DNA of 37,367 bases from an uncultured Clostridia bacterium (GCA_947588885.1 CANQAH010000010.1:1-37367); one strand, 5' to 3'; positions 9,317 to 18,508 are shown, counted from the stretch's first letter. Made by a program: numbers and translations. Notes: generated by a model not told the origin, from the sequence alone.

Positions 9317-10696
9317 ATGGAACTAAAACTATATAATACTTTAACAAGACAAAAAGAAGTGTTTAAATCAATTGATAAAAATAAGGTAAGAATGTATAGT
9401 TGTGGACCAACTGTATATTATTTTGCACATATAGGAAATTTACGCTCATATATTTTTATGGATAATTTGAGAAGAGTTTTAAAATATAATGGATATGAAT
9501 TATTACATGCAATGAATATAACAGATGTTGGACATTTAGAATCTGATGCAGATGAAGGCGAAGACAAAATGATTAAAGCTGCTAAAAGAGAAAATAAAGA
9601 TCCTTATGAAATTGCAAAATTTTACACAGAAAAATTTATGATTGATTTAAATAAATTAAATATAAGTATGCCGGAAATAATTTGTAAAGCAACTGATCAT
9701 ATAAAAGAGATGGAAGAATATGTTCAGAAAATTATTGAAAATGGATATGCTTATGAAACAAAGGATACAATATACTTTGATACATCAAAATTAGATAAAT
9801 ATGGAGTATTATCAAATATAAATGTAGAAGAGCAAAAAGCTGGAGCAAGAGTAGAGTTTGATAAAGAAAAGAAAAATGTAACTGATTTTGCTTTATGGAT
9901 TAAAGCTCCTGAAAACCATATTATGAAATGGGATACTTTTTGGGGAAAATGCTATCCAGGTTGGCATATTGAATGTTCAGCAATGGGAAGAAAATATTTG
10001 GGAGAACAATTTGATATACATACAGGTGGAATAGATCATATTCCAATTCATCATGAAAATGAAATTGCCCAAAGTAAGGGATATTCAGGAAAAATACCTG
10101 CAAATTGGTGGATGCATTGTGAATTTTTACTTATTGATGGTGGAAAAATGTCTAAAAGTTTAAATAATGTGTATACTATTGCTGATTTAGAAAAAAAAGG
10201 TTTTACAGCAATGGATTATAGGATGTTTAATTTTACATCACATTATAGAAACAAATTAAATTTCACATGGGATTCACTAGAATCAGCTAAAATAGCATTA
10301 TCAAGATTAAAAGAGGCTTATAGAAAACATGCTAATGGAGAAGAGAATGTTTCAGAAGAAATAATAAATGATTATAAAACTAGATTTCATGAAGCTATTA
10401 ATGATGATTTAAACATGCCACAAGCTATGGGAGTAGTTTGGGAAATTGCTAAAAATTCAACTAAATCTAAAAAGTTTGCTGAATTATTATTAAAATTTGA
10501 TGAAGTTTTAGGACTAAGATTAGATGAAGAGGAAAAAATAGATTTACCTGAAGAAATTCAAAAAATAGTTGAAGAAAGAATAAGAGCTAGAGAAAATAAA
10601 GATTGGGCAAAATCTGATGAATTAAGAGATATTTTAAATGAAAAAGGTTATACCGTTAAAGATACAAAGGATGGAATGAAAGTTACTCTAAAATAG
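9317..10696 (+). CDS. cysS: Cysteinyl-tRNA synthetase
   Basis: Charges tRNA(Cys) in the cytoplasm. The 459 residues match the family. The N-terminus has MYSCGPTVYYFAHIGN, with zinc ligand Cys29 and the HIGN form of the HIGH motif at 38-41. The remaining zinc-site residues lie around GWHIECSAM and HHENEIAQS, and KMSKS is at 277-281. A GAGAGGAAAATTTT site precedes the ATG. femX follows after about 20 nt, suggesting cotranscription. I looked for a T-box leader in the 97-nt upstream gap; it holds only a simple hairpin and is too short. Confidence 0.97.
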   Translation: MELKLYNTLTRQKEVFKSIDKNKVRMYSCGPTVYYFAHIGNLRSYIFMDNLRRVLKYNGYELLHAMNITDVGHLESDADEGEDKMIKAAKRENKDPYEIAKFYTEKFMIDLNKLNISMPEIICKATDHIKEMEEYVQKIIENGYAYETKDTIYFDTSKLDKYGVLSNINVEEQKAGARVEFDKEKKNVTDFALWIKAPENHIMKWDTFWGKCYPGWHIECSAMGRKYLGEQFDIHTGGIDHIPIHHENEIAQSKGYSGKIPANWWMHCEFLLIDGGKMSKSLNNVYTIADLEKKGFTAMDYRMFNFTSHYRNKLNFTWDSLESAKIALSRLKEAYRKHANGEENVSEEIINDYKTRFHEAINDDLNMPQAMGVVWEIAKNSTKSKKFAELLLKFDEVLGLRLDEEEKIDLPEEIQKIVEERIRARENKDWAKSDELRDILNEKGYTVKDTKDGMKVTLK

Positions 10697-10717
10697 TTTT
10701 TGCGAAAGGAAAATAAA

Positions 10718-11776
10718 ATGAGGTTTGTAACAAAGGAAACAGAAAAAGAATATACTAAATTTCTAGAAAATCATGAACGTTGCAATTTTCAACAATCATT
10801 AGAATGGGGCAGAGTAAAGACAAGCTGGATTAAAGAAGTAGTTCTTGCTGAAGATGAGAAGAAAAAAATAATTGGTTCAGTATGTGTATGGATTAGAAAA
10901 ATACCTATATTTGGTAATATTATGTATGCATCAAGAGGACCTGTTTGTGATATTCATAATGAAGAAGTATTAAAACAACTTACAGAAGGTGTGAGAGAAC
11001 TCGGGAAAAAATATAAAGCATTTGTTTTTAGAATGGAACCTGATGTAAGAAAAGATGATAAAGAATTTCGAGAAATTGTTGAAAAAATCGGATTTAAAGT
11101 AAAAGATGATGCAAAAGATTTTAGAGATGAAATTCAACCTCGTTTTGTTTTTAAACTTGATATAAAAGGTAAAACAGAAGACGAAATTTTGCAAAACTGC
11201 CATTCAAAAACAAGATATAATATTAGATTAGCTGCCAGGAAAGGTGTAGTTATCAAGGAAGGAAAAAGAGAAGATTTAAAAGAATTCCACAAGATAATGG
11301 TAGAAACTGGGGAAAGAGATGGATTTCTTATTCGTTCACTTGAATATTTTGAAAAAATGTATGATGAACTTGCACCAAAACATATGAAATTACTTATGGC
11401 ATATTATGAGGACAAGCCTATTTCAGGTATAATTCCTATAATGTATGGAAAAACAACATGGTATTTGTATGGAGCAAGTAGTAATTCACATAGAAATTTG
11501 ATGCCTAATTATTTACTTCAATGGGAAATGATAAAGGAAGCAATAAAAAATAAATGTGATGTTTATGATTTTAGAGGTGTTTCAGGAGTAGTTGATGAAA
11601 ATCATCCACAATATGGATTATATAGATTTAAAAAAGGATTTGGAGCAGAATTTACAGAATTTATTGGAGAAATTTATTTACCATTTAAACCTTTAAGATA
11701 TAAATTATACAAATTTTCTGAAAAGACATTTAGAAGACTTAGAGCTTTTAAAAATAAAATTTCACATAAAAAATAG
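10718..11776 (+). CDS. FemAB-family peptidoglycan aminoacyltransferase
   Basis: A FemA/FemB/FemX/MurM-type enzyme. The family uses aminoacyl-tRNA to add amino acids to the stem peptide of lipid II, building interpeptide bridges at the inner face of the membrane. About 352 residues form two GNAT-like folds. Visible family features are FQQSLEWGRVK near the N-terminus, SRGPVCD, the NCHSKTRYNIRLAARKGV segment in the middle, and WYLYGASSNSHRNLMPNYLLQWEMI and VYDFRGVSG near the end. The ORF track starts at TTG 10700, but ATG 10718 has GAAAGGA at proper spacing, so I choose 10718. The neighbours (class A PBP upstream, alanine racemase downstream) fit a wall-building role. Which amino acid is added cannot be read from the sequence. 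Confidence 0.9.
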   Translation: MRFVTKETEKEYTKFLENHERCNFQQSLEWGRVKTSWIKEVVLAEDEKKKIIGSVCVWIRKIPIFGNIMYASRGPVCDIHNEEVLKQLTEGVRELGKKYKAFVFRMEPDVRKDDKEFREIVEKIGFKVKDDAKDFRDEIQPRFVFKLDIKGKTEDEILQNCHSKTRYNIRLAARKGVVIKEGKREDLKEFHKIMVETGERDGFLIRSLEYFEKMYDELAPKHMKLLMAYYEDKPISGIIPIMYGKTTWYLYGASSNSHRNLMPNYLLQWEMIKEAIKNKCDVYDFRGVSGVVDENHPQYGLYRFKKGFGAEFTEFIGEIYLPFKPLRYKLYKFSEKTFRRLRAFKNKISHKK

Positions 11777-11791
11777 ATGTAGAAGGTAAAA

Positions 11792-12886
11792 ATGAAAGTA
11801 TTAGAAATTTCAAAAATAGACTTGGAATTCAATATTAATTTGATAAAAAAAAGAGCAGGAAATACTAAAATAATTGCTGTTATTAAAGGTAATGGGTATG
11901 GCTTAGGATTGCAAGAATTTGCTAAATTTCTAATACAGCATGGGATAAAAGATTTGGCTGTTTCTTCTATTGAAGAAGCTGTTGAATTAAAGCAGATGAA
12001 ACTTGATGCAACAATTTTATGCTTAGAGTCAACTTCTATTGAAAATGAAATTGAAGAATTGTTAGATAATGACATTGTTATGACAATTGGAAATTTGGAA
12101 TCAGCTAAAATTGTAAATAAATTAGCAAAAGAAAAGAATAAAAAAGCACACGTACATTTAAAAATAGATACTGGATTTTCAAGATATGGAATTTTATATA
12201 GTGATAAGCAAAAAATTTTAGAAACAATCAAAGAATGTACAGGCGTTTTCATTGATGGTATATATTCTCATTTTTCATATGCTTATTTTAAAAAAGATGA
12301 TTTTACTGAATTGCAGTTTTCAAGATTTGTTGGAGTAAAAAATTTCTTAGAAGCAAATGATATTACAATACCAATGTATCATATTGCAAATTCTTCAGCA
12401 TTTTTAAGACATGATGATATGTTTCTTGATGCAGTAAGAATTGGTTCAGCATTTTTAGGAAGAATCAGTGTTGAAAATACTATTGGATTAAAGAAAATTG
12501 GAATTTTAAAATCTAGAATTGTTGAAATTAAGAAAATGAAAAAAGGTTCAACTATTGGATATGGAAATTCTTATAAATTAAAAGAAGATTCTAATATAGC
12601 TATAATTCCTTTAGGATATGCAGATGGAGTAAATGTGGGAAATAAAAATGACACATTTAAATTCATTGATAAAGTAAGACTTTTAAAAAATAGTTTGGTA
12701 TATTTCTTTAAAGATGATAGAATATATGTGCATATAAAAAATAATATTTATCCTGTTGTTGGTAAAATAGGAATGAATCATATTGCAGTAAATATAAAAA
12801 ATGATGAAATAGATATAGGAGAAGAAATAAAAATTGATGTGTCACCAATTTTTATTTCAAGTAAAATAAGAAGGGAATATAATTGA
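11792..12886 (+). CDS. alr: Alanine racemase
   Basis: A PLP enzyme converting L-Ala to D-Ala for peptidoglycan. The PLP lysine is Lys32 in AVIKGNGYGLG; the barrel continues with HLKIDTGFSRYG and HIANSSAF, and the C-terminal domain contributes the catalytic tyrosine (about 257) in TIGYGNSYK, followed by IPLGYADGV. At 364 residues it is a normal length. The ATG follows femX by 15 nt, with AGAAGG upstream. Its TGA overlaps the next ATG (TGATG), implying translational coupling with the DUF1189-like gene. It supplies D-Ala in the same cluster as the PBP and FemAB enzymes. Confidence 0.95.
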   Translation: MKVLEISKIDLEFNINLIKKRAGNTKIIAVIKGNGYGLGLQEFAKFLIQHGIKDLAVSSIEEAVELKQMKLDATILCLESTSIENEIEELLDNDIVMTIGNLESAKIVNKLAKEKNKKAHVHLKIDTGFSRYGILYSDKQKILETIKECTGVFIDGIYSHFSYAYFKKDDFTELQFSRFVGVKNFLEANDITIPMYHIANSSAFLRHDDMFLDAVRIGSAFLGRISVENTIGLKKIGILKSRIVEIKKMKKGSTIGYGNSYKLKEDSNIAIIPLGYADGVNVGNKNDTFKFIDKVRLLKNSLVYFFKDDRIYVHIKNNIYPVVGKIGMNHIAVNIKNDEIDIGEEIKIDVSPIFISSKIRREYN

Positions 12887-13779
12887 TGGAAAAAAAGAAA
12901 AAAATAGGCTTTTTTAAAAGACTGAAAATGTCTATTTTAGAATTGGAAAATTATATAGACTTTACAGCAGAAAATGCTGCAAAATCAATATTTTTTATGC
13001 TTAAAGTAGTATTTCTATTTGCGTTGATTTTAGCAACATCAAGTGTTATATATATTTATAGTAAATATGGGACACCTGCTAATTATTTAAATTGTATTCT
13101 TCCAGATTTTAAAATTGAAGATTCTGCACTTGTAATAGAAAATGAAAAGGAGCAAAATGAAGAGCAAAAAGTAGTTACTAGTATGATGAAGCAAATGCAA
13201 AATACATATAATGGATTGTTTACAGGGCAGAATATAAGTAAACAAGAGATTGTAAACTATGCTAATAAAGAGGAAAAAAATATAGTAATTGGGACAACCA
13301 GTTTTATATTTATTGTAGAATTTTTAGATTTATTGATATTATGGTTAATGACTACTTTAATGACATCCTTAATAGGATTGATTGCTTTAAAATTTTCAAG
13401 AATAAAAATGAAGTATTCAAAATTATTTGCACTTTCAGTGTATGCGTCTACTTTATCAATGATCTTAACTGTTATATATTCGATTTTAAATAACTACTTT
13501 AATATATATATTGATGTTTTTGAATATTTATCAATGCTTATATCTTATATCTATATTACAGCGGTTATTTATATGATAAAATCAGATCTATTAAAACAGC
13601 AATTTGAATTAATAAAGAGGGCTGCTTCTCAAAGAAGAATAGAAGAAGAAAATAGATATGATGAACCAAAAGGAAAAGAAGAAGGAAAAGAAGAAGACAA
13701 AGGTAAAGAAAATAAAGAAAAAACAAAAGATGAAGAAAAAGAAGAAAATGCAGATGAGCCCGATGGTTCAGAAATCTAA
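12886..13779 (+). CDS. DUF1189-like membrane protein
   Basis: About 297 residues, resembling DUF1189 membrane proteins of Firmicutes, whose function is not established. The N-terminus (FFKRLKMSILELENYIDFTAENA) precedes a transmembrane helix at about 35-60. An extracellular region of about 90 residues follows, then several helices between about 135 and 240. The last 55 residues are an extreme Lys/Glu-rich cytoplasmic tail (KGKEEGKEEDKGKENKEK), low in complexity. The ORF track begins at TTG 12883, but the ATG overlapping the alr stop at 12886 is the better start. The gene is sandwiched between alr and ftsH with short gaps. Confidence 0.7.
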   Translation: MEKKKKIGFFKRLKMSILELENYIDFTAENAAKSIFFMLKVVFLFALILATSSVIYIYSKYGTPANYLNCILPDFKIEDSALVIENEKEQNEEQKVVTSMMKQMQNTYNGLFTGQNISKQEIVNYANKEEKNIVIGTTSFIFIVEFLDLLILWLMTTLMTSLIGLIALKFSRIKMKYSKLFALSVYASTLSMILTVIYSILNNYFNIYIDVFEYLSMLISYIYITAVIYMIKSDLLKQQFELIKRAASQRRIEEENRYDEPKGKEEGKEEDKGKENKEKTKDEEKEENADEPDGSEI

Positions 13780-13797
13780 TATTGAAAGGAATTAAAA

Positions 13798-15591
13798 ATG
13801 GCTAATCAAAATAGTAAAGATAAAAAGAAAAATAAGAAATTAGTATTATATCTTATTGCAGTATTAATTTTAATTGCAGCAATTGTTGGATTGATTATTT
13901 TCCAAGGACAAAAAGAAAAAGAAAAAGAAGTAACTTATGATCAATTATATCAAGATATAATTGATAAAAAAGTAGAAAAGATAGAAATGACAATAGGTTC
14001 ATCTACTGTTACAATTAAATATAAAGATTCTGATGATGAGAAAACTACAAATGTAAATTCATTACAACCTTTTGCAGAATTTGTAAATAGTCAATTAGAA
14101 AATAATCCAGAGCTTAAAGTAGATTACAAAACACCTAATAAATTTATGACATTTTTAGAAAATTTATTTAGCTTTTTACCAACAATACTTTTAGTAGTTT
14201 TAATAATTATGATATTTAAAATGCAAGGCATTGGCGAAAAAAGTAAAGTTTATGGTGAAAATGAAGAAAACAATACAGGTGTTAAATTTAAAGATGTAGC
14301 AGGACTTGATGAAGAAAAAAATGAACTTGTTGAAATTGTTGAATTCTTAAAAAATCCAAAGAAATTTCAAAATATGGGTGCTAAGATTCCTAAAGGAATT
14401 TTATTATATGGAAAACCAGGAACTGGTAAAACTTTAATAGCAAAAGCAATTGCTGGTGAGGCAAATGTTCCATTTATTTCAATGAGTGGTTCAGAATTTA
14501 TTGAAATGTTTGCAGGGCTTGGAGCTTCAAGAGTAAGAAAATTATTTGAAAAAGCAAAGAAAATTGCTCCTTGTATTGTTTTCATAGATGAAATTGATGC
14601 AATAGGTTCAAGAAGAACAAGCAATAGTGGGGCAGAATCTGAAAACAATCAAACATTAAATCAATTACTTGTTGAAATGGACGGATTTGAAAGCAATGAA
14701 ACTATAATAGTTTTAGCTGCAACAAATAGACCAGAAATGCTAGATAAAGCTTTATTAAGACCAGGAAGATTTGATAGGCAAGTTACAATTCCTGCACCAG
14801 ATTTAGTAGGAAGAGAAGAAATCTTAAAGTTATATGTAAAGAATAAAAAACTTGCATCAGATGTTGATTTAAAAGAAATTGCTGGAGATACAGCTGGATT
14901 TACAGGTGCAGAATTATCTAATTTATTAAATGAAGCAGCAATTTTAGCAACAAGAAATCAACATAAAGTTATTGAAAAATCAGATATTGAAGCTGCTATT
15001 AAGAAAATAACAGTTGGACTTGAAAAACATAATAGAGTGGTTTCAGAAAAGGATAAAAAACTTACAGCATATCATGAAGCTGGACATGCTGTAGTAAGCA
15101 AATTCCTAGAAACACAAGATAATGTTAAAGAAGTTTCTATAATTCCAAGGGGATTAGCTGGTGGATACACAATGTATAAGACTAATGAAGATAAATATTA
15201 TATTTCAAAAACAGAGTTAGAAGAAAAATTAGTTGCATTATTGGGTGGACGTGCTGCTGAAAAAATAGCTTTAAATGACATTTCAACAGGTGCAAGTAAT
15301 GATATTGAAGTAGCTACTGGAATTGCTAGAGATATGATTACTGTTTATGGTATGAGTAGTTCTTTAGGACCAATTTCTTTAAAAGTTGATGAGCCTTATG
15401 AATTACAAATATTTGGTGAAAATATTACTGATGAAGTTGGTGTACAAGTAAAACAATTAGTGGATGAGGCTTATATTAAAGCTCAAAAACTTCTTTTAGA
15501 CCACATTGAAATTTTACACAATGTTGCACAGTGTTTACTAGAAAAAGAAACAATATCAGAGCAAGAATTTAATGAATTTTTTGAAAAATAA
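13798..15591 (+). CDS. ftsH: ATP-dependent zinc metalloprotease FtsH
   Basis: A membrane-anchored AAA+ protease that degrades misfolded membrane and regulatory proteins. Transmembrane helices lie at about 14-35 and 120-145. Walker A is GKPGTGKT at 205-212 (the second residue is K where P is usual). Walker B is in CIVFIDEIDAIG, the second region of homology in RPGRFDRQV, and the zinc protease motif HEAGH at 426-430. At 597 residues it is slightly shorter than many FtsH proteins because the C-terminal tail is short. The ATG has GAAAGGAATT upstream and lies 18 nt after the DUF1189-like gene. Confidence 0.97.
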   Translation: MANQNSKDKKKNKKLVLYLIAVLILIAAIVGLIIFQGQKEKEKEVTYDQLYQDIIDKKVEKIEMTIGSSTVTIKYKDSDDEKTTNVNSLQPFAEFVNSQLENNPELKVDYKTPNKFMTFLENLFSFLPTILLVVLIIMIFKMQGIGEKSKVYGENEENNTGVKFKDVAGLDEEKNELVEIVEFLKNPKKFQNMGAKIPKGILLYGKPGTGKTLIAKAIAGEANVPFISMSGSEFIEMFAGLGASRVRKLFEKAKKIAPCIVFIDEIDAIGSRRTSNSGAESENNQTLNQLLVEMDGFESNETIIVLAATNRPEMLDKALLRPGRFDRQVTIPAPDLVGREEILKLYVKNKKLASDVDLKEIAGDTAGFTGAELSNLLNEAAILATRNQHKVIEKSDIEAAIKKITVGLEKHNRVVSEKDKKLTAYHEAGHAVVSKFLETQDNVKEVSIIPRGLAGGYTMYKTNEDKYYISKTELEEKLVALLGGRAAEKIALNDISTGASNDIEVATGIARDMITVYGMSSSLGPISLKVDEPYELQIFGENITDEVGVQVKQLVDEAYIKAQKLLLDHIEILHNVAQCLLEKETISEQEFNEFFEK

Positions 15592-15632
15592 TACTTAGAA
15601 GAAACTACTATTTAATAATAGGAGATTTAATT

Positions 15633-15806
15633 ATGAGTAAAAGAAAAAATAAAAATTCTAAATATGGAACTATAATTTTAGTTATTGTAGTTATAGTTTT
15701 AATAATTTTTGGCATATTTGCATTAAAATATAATTTGGAAAAGGCTAATAAGGCAAAAGAAATAGGAAACAAAATTATAGAACTTTATACAAAAGCAAAA
15801 AAATAA
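15633..15806 (+). CDS. Small single-pass membrane protein (57 aa), not in the ORF track
   Basis: An open frame from ATG 15633 to TAA 15806. It has a basic N-terminus (MSKRKNKNSKYG), one strongly hydrophobic helix (about 13-31) and a charged C-terminal helix (KANKAKEIGNKIIELYTKAKK). A TAGGAGATTTAATT site precedes the ATG, and the next gene starts 17 nt after its stop with its own GGAGGTG site. It is unrecognised. Its place 41 nt after ftsH and the good ribosome site suggest a real gene, possibly a small membrane partner, but no function should be assigned. Confidence 0.7.
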   Translation: MSKRKNKNSKYGTIILVIVVIVLIIFGIFALKYNLEKANKAKEIGNKIIELYTKAKK

Positions 15807-15823
15807 ATTTGGAGGTGTGATAG

Positions 15824-16486
15824 ATGCCAAAAAATATGAAAGATATAAAAAAACTAATTATTTTAATAGTGTTGTTAATTATAGTTGCAATAATAGGTTT
15901 AATTGTATTTTTATTTAATGTAGATATAAAAAATCCAGGAAAAATTGACTTAATACAGCAAATGCAAAATAATACAGAAAATCAAAATACTAATTACAGT
16001 GATATTAGTGAAAATAATATTGAAACTCCAAAAGATGATGAAAATCTTCAATATAGTATTGTTAAGACAGATATTGATGGAATATACCAAATAGCATTAT
16101 CTGACAATAAGTTATACCTTAGAATTTTAGATTCAGATATTTTTTTTAGAGAGTATAAAAATTCTGAATTAAGTGCAGAAAATTATAATGAAATTAATAG
16201 TTCTGATTTTAAAATAAAAGACTTTAATATTGGGAAAATAGGCAATAAAAATTATTTAGTTCTTTATACAGTTGATCAAGAATTTACATTATTAAATATA
16301 GACGAAGCAATAGAAAGTAATGATTTTAGTAATTATTCTGAAAAAATATTTTTAGGAAAAGATATTTCCAAAATTGAAAATGCTATTGTTAGAAAAGAAA
16401 GTGGCGAAGAAATAGAAACAATGATAATATGTTCAAAAGATAATAAGAATTATGATTTGTCTAATTTTGTTGAAAAAAATGACTAA
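15824..16486 (+). CDS. Membrane-anchored protein of unknown function
   Basis: I do not recognise this 220-residue protein. A basic N-terminus is followed by one long hydrophobic helix (about 10-31: LIILIVLLIIVAIIGLIVFL) acting as an uncleaved anchor. Next come an Asn/Gln-rich linker (QQMQNNTENQNTN) and an extracytoplasmic domain of about 150 residues without known motifs and with little cysteine. The ATG has a strong GGAGGTG site. It follows the 57-residue membrane protein by 17 nt and ends just before the nusA-operon promoter, so it is probably the last gene of the ftsH unit. Confidence 0.75.
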   Translation: MPKNMKDIKKLIILIVLLIIVAIIGLIVFLFNVDIKNPGKIDLIQQMQNNTENQNTNYSDISENNIETPKDDENLQYSIVKTDIDGIYQIALSDNKLYLRILDSDIFFREYKNSELSAENYNEINSSDFKIKDFNIGKIGNKNYLVLYTVDQEFTLLNIDEAIESNDFSNYSEKIFLGKDISKIENAIVRKESGEEIETMIICSKDNKNYDLSNFVEKND

Positions 16487-16502
16487 AAAGTTTAAAAAAA
16501 GC

Positions 16503-16531
16503 TTGCAATACTGGGAAAAACATAGTATAAT
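16503..16531 (+). promoter_or_regulatory. Predicted promoter of the rimP-nusA-infB operon
   Basis: TTGCAA (-35) and a perfect TATAAT (-10) are separated by exactly 17 bases. It would start transcription near 16538 and give a leader of about 80 nt containing the hairpin described next. It is the cleanest promoter in the window. Confidence 0.8.
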
Positions 16532-16554
16532 GTGAAAAGCAAAATAATTTAACA

Positions 16555-16583
16555 GAGAGAGTGGAAACTAATTCCACTCTTTC
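16555..16583 (+). promoter_or_regulatory. rimP leader hairpin
   Basis: GAGAGAGTGGAA pairs with TTCCACTCTTTC over 12 bp (one G-T wobble) around loop ACTAA, in the leader between the promoter and the rimP ribosome site. It lacks a clean T run, so it is more likely a regulatory, attenuation or stabilising stem than a complete terminator. Hairpins before rimP/nusA operons are common; their control mechanism here is inferred. Confidence 0.65.
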
Positions 16584-16617
16584 ATTGTTAATGCAAGCAT
16601 TAGGGAGGAATAATATT

Positions 16618-17076
16618 TTGGCAGATAATAATATTGAAAAAAAAGTAGAAATGCTGCTAAAGGAAAAAATTGAAAAACTAGGTTATGACTTATATGATGT
16701 TGAATATCTTAAAGAAGGAAAAGAATTTCATTTATGTATATATATAGATAAAGAAAATGGAATTGATATATCTGATTGTGAAAAAGTAAATGAAGTTATT
16801 AATCCAATTTTAGATAAAGCAGATTACATTAGTGAACAATATTTCTTAGAAGTTTCATCTCCTGGATTAGAGAGAAAATTAAGAAAAAAAGAACATTTTG
16901 AAAAAGAAATTGGGAAAAAAATAGAATTAAGCTTATATTCTAAAATTGAGAATCAAAAAACAATACAAGGAATTCTTAAAGAATATAATAACGAATATTT
17001 AATTCTTGAAAATTGTAAGGAGATTAAAATTGAATTGAAACAGATTGCATCAGCAAAATCTGTTTATGACTGGTAA
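16618..17076 (+). CDS. rimP: Ribosome maturation factor RimP
   Basis: Needed for 30S subunit maturation. The ORF track begins at GTG 16561, but that places the start inside the leader hairpin. TTG 16618 has a GGGAGGA site with ideal spacing and gives about 152 residues, the usual RimP length. The two-domain fold is visible in GYDLYDVEYLKEGKEFHLCIYIDKENGIDISDCEKVNE and the signature YFLEVSSPGLERKLRK, followed by a C-terminal SH3-like barrel. It is the first gene of the nusA-infB operon; nusA follows after 31 nt. Confidence 0.93.
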   Translation: MADNNIEKKVEMLLKEKIEKLGYDLYDVEYLKEGKEFHLCIYIDKENGIDISDCEKVNEVINPILDKADYISEQYFLEVSSPGLERKLRKKEHFEKEIGKKIELSLYSKIENQKTIQGILKEYNNEYLILENCKEIKIELKQIASAKSVYDW

Positions 17077-17107
17077 AATATATTTTTGAAAGGAATGTGA
17101 TTGGAAA

Positions 17108-18229
17108 ATGAAAGCTATTGATATGAAAGAACTAGTTGTCGCAATGAAAGAATTAGAGGAAGAAAAAGGAATAAAAAAAGATTATCTTTTAGAATCTTTG
17201 GAAGTAGCATTAGTTACTGCTTACAAAAAGAATTTTGATTCAGCTGATAATGTTAAAGTTGTTATAGATAGAGAAACTGGAGAAATGCATGTATATTCTA
17301 CAAAAACTGTTGTAGAAACAGCACAAAATGAATTGTTAGAAATTTCTTTAGAAAAGGCTAAAAAAATAAGCAAAAAATATGAAATTGGAGATAGTGTTGA
17401 TATTGAAATTATTCCAAAAAATTTCGGAAGAATAGCAGCACAAACTGCTAAGCAAGTTGTAGTTCAAAAAATTAGAGAAGCTGAAAGAGATATTGTATAT
17501 ACAGAATTTAATGATAAAAAAGGTGAAATTGTTACTGGTATAGTACAGAAAAGTGACGGAAATACCGTTGTATTAGATTTAGGAAAATTAGAAGGAATTA
17601 TGCCTCAAAAGGAACAAATTCCTACAGAAAAATATAAAGTTAATGATAAAGTTAAAGCATATGTTGTAAGTGTTGAAAAAGGAGTAAAAGGAAATCCACA
17701 AGTAATTGTTTCAAGAAGCCATAATGATTTTGTAAGAAGATTATTTGAATTTGAAATACCAGAAATTTATGAAGGATTAATTGAAATTAGAAATATTTCA
17801 AGAGATCCTGGTTCAAGAAGCAAAGTTGCTGTATATTCAACAAATGAAAATATAGATCCAGTAGGTTCTTGTGTTGGTCAAAAGGGTGTTAGAATTCAAA
17901 ATATTATAAATGAATTACATGGAGAAAAAATTGACGTTATAGAATGGGATGAAGATCCTGCAGTATTTATAGCATCATCATTATTACCTGCACAAGTTTT
18001 GGCTGTTGATGTAAAAGAAGAAGAAAAATTTGCACAAGTAATTGTTCCAGATGATCAATTATCTCTAGCAATTGGAAAATCAGGTCAAAATGCAAGATTA
18101 GCAGCAAGATTAACTAATTGGAAAGTAGATATAAAAAGTGAATCTCAATTTAGAAAAATGTTAGAAGAATCTCAAACAATAATAGAAAATAACGAAACAG
18201 AAGAAAATGAAGATAATGCTCAAGAATAA
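17108..18229 (+). CDS. nusA: Transcription termination/antitermination factor NusA
   Basis: Binds RNA polymerase and controls pausing, termination and antitermination. The 373 residues comprise the N-terminal polymerase-binding domain (about 1-125), an S1 domain (about 130-200, with GEIVTGIVQKSDGNTVVLDLG) and tandem KH domains (about 205-345, with VGSCVGQKGVRIQNI and LAIGKSGQNARLAARLT). It ends in a short acidic tail (ETEENEDNAQE), as in other Firmicutes, which lack the acidic repeats of proteobacterial NusA. A GAAAGGAATG site lies upstream of the ATG. ylxR follows immediately. Confidence 0.97.
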   Translation: MKAIDMKELVVAMKELEEEKGIKKDYLLESLEVALVTAYKKNFDSADNVKVVIDRETGEMHVYSTKTVVETAQNELLEISLEKAKKISKKYEIGDSVDIEIIPKNFGRIAAQTAKQVVVQKIREAERDIVYTEFNDKKGEIVTGIVQKSDGNTVVLDLGKLEGIMPQKEQIPTEKYKVNDKVKAYVVSVEKGVKGNPQVIVSRSHNDFVRRLFEFEIPEIYEGLIEIRNISRDPGSRSKVAVYSTNENIDPVGSCVGQKGVRIQNIINELHGEKIDVIEWDEDPAVFIASSLLPAQVLAVDVKEEEKFAQVIVPDDQLSLAIGKSGQNARLAARLTNWKVDIKSESQFRKMLEESQTIIENNETEENEDNAQE

Positions 18230-18241
18230 GGAGTGAATACC

Positions 18242-18508
18242 TTGAAAAAAATACCAGAAAGAACATGTATAGGCTGCAATGAGGCAAAGCCTAAAAAAGA
18301 ATTATTACGAATAGTAAAAGATAAAGAAAATAAAATTTCAATCGATTTATCTGGAAAGATGAATGGTAGAGGTGCATATATTTGTAATAATATAGAATGT
18401 TTGGAAAAAGCAATAAAATCAAATAGATTGTCAAGAGTTTTTGAACAAAATATAGATAAAGAAATTTATGAAGAGTTGAGGGATGTAATTGTTAATCAAT
18501 CAAAATAA
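18242..18508 (+). CDS. ylxR: YlxR family protein (RnpM)
   Basis: A small RNA-binding protein encoded between nusA and infB in most Firmicutes; work in Bacillus names it RnpM, an RNase P modulator. The family motif RTCIGC near the N-terminus, LLRIV, and the GRGAYICNN loop are all present. The ORF track uses GTG 18233, which lies inside the AAGGAG site; TTG 18242 sits 8 nt after AAGGAG and is the better start, giving about 88 residues. The 3' end overlaps the proposed upstream start of ylxQ. Confidence 0.92.
   Translation: MKKIPERTCIGCNEAKPKKELLRIVKDKENKISIDLSGKMNGRGAYICNNIECLEKAIKSNRLSRVFEQNIDKEIYEELRDVIVNQSK
18479..18491 (+). promoter_or_regulatory. Ribosome site and TTG start proposed for the true ylxQ N-terminus
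   Basis: GAGG lies 6 nt before TTG 18489, within the end of ylxR. The frame opened by this TTG reads [12 protein letters not shown] up to CGG at 18525. The alternative ATG 18514 in the main frame has only a poor AAAG upstream and follows a stop codon directly. Confidence 0.5.

Noticed and set aside
10700-10717. Upstream TTG start of the FemAB-family gene in the ORF track
   Set aside because: It would place the GAAAGGA ribosome site inside the coding sequence; ATG 10718 is correctly spaced from it.
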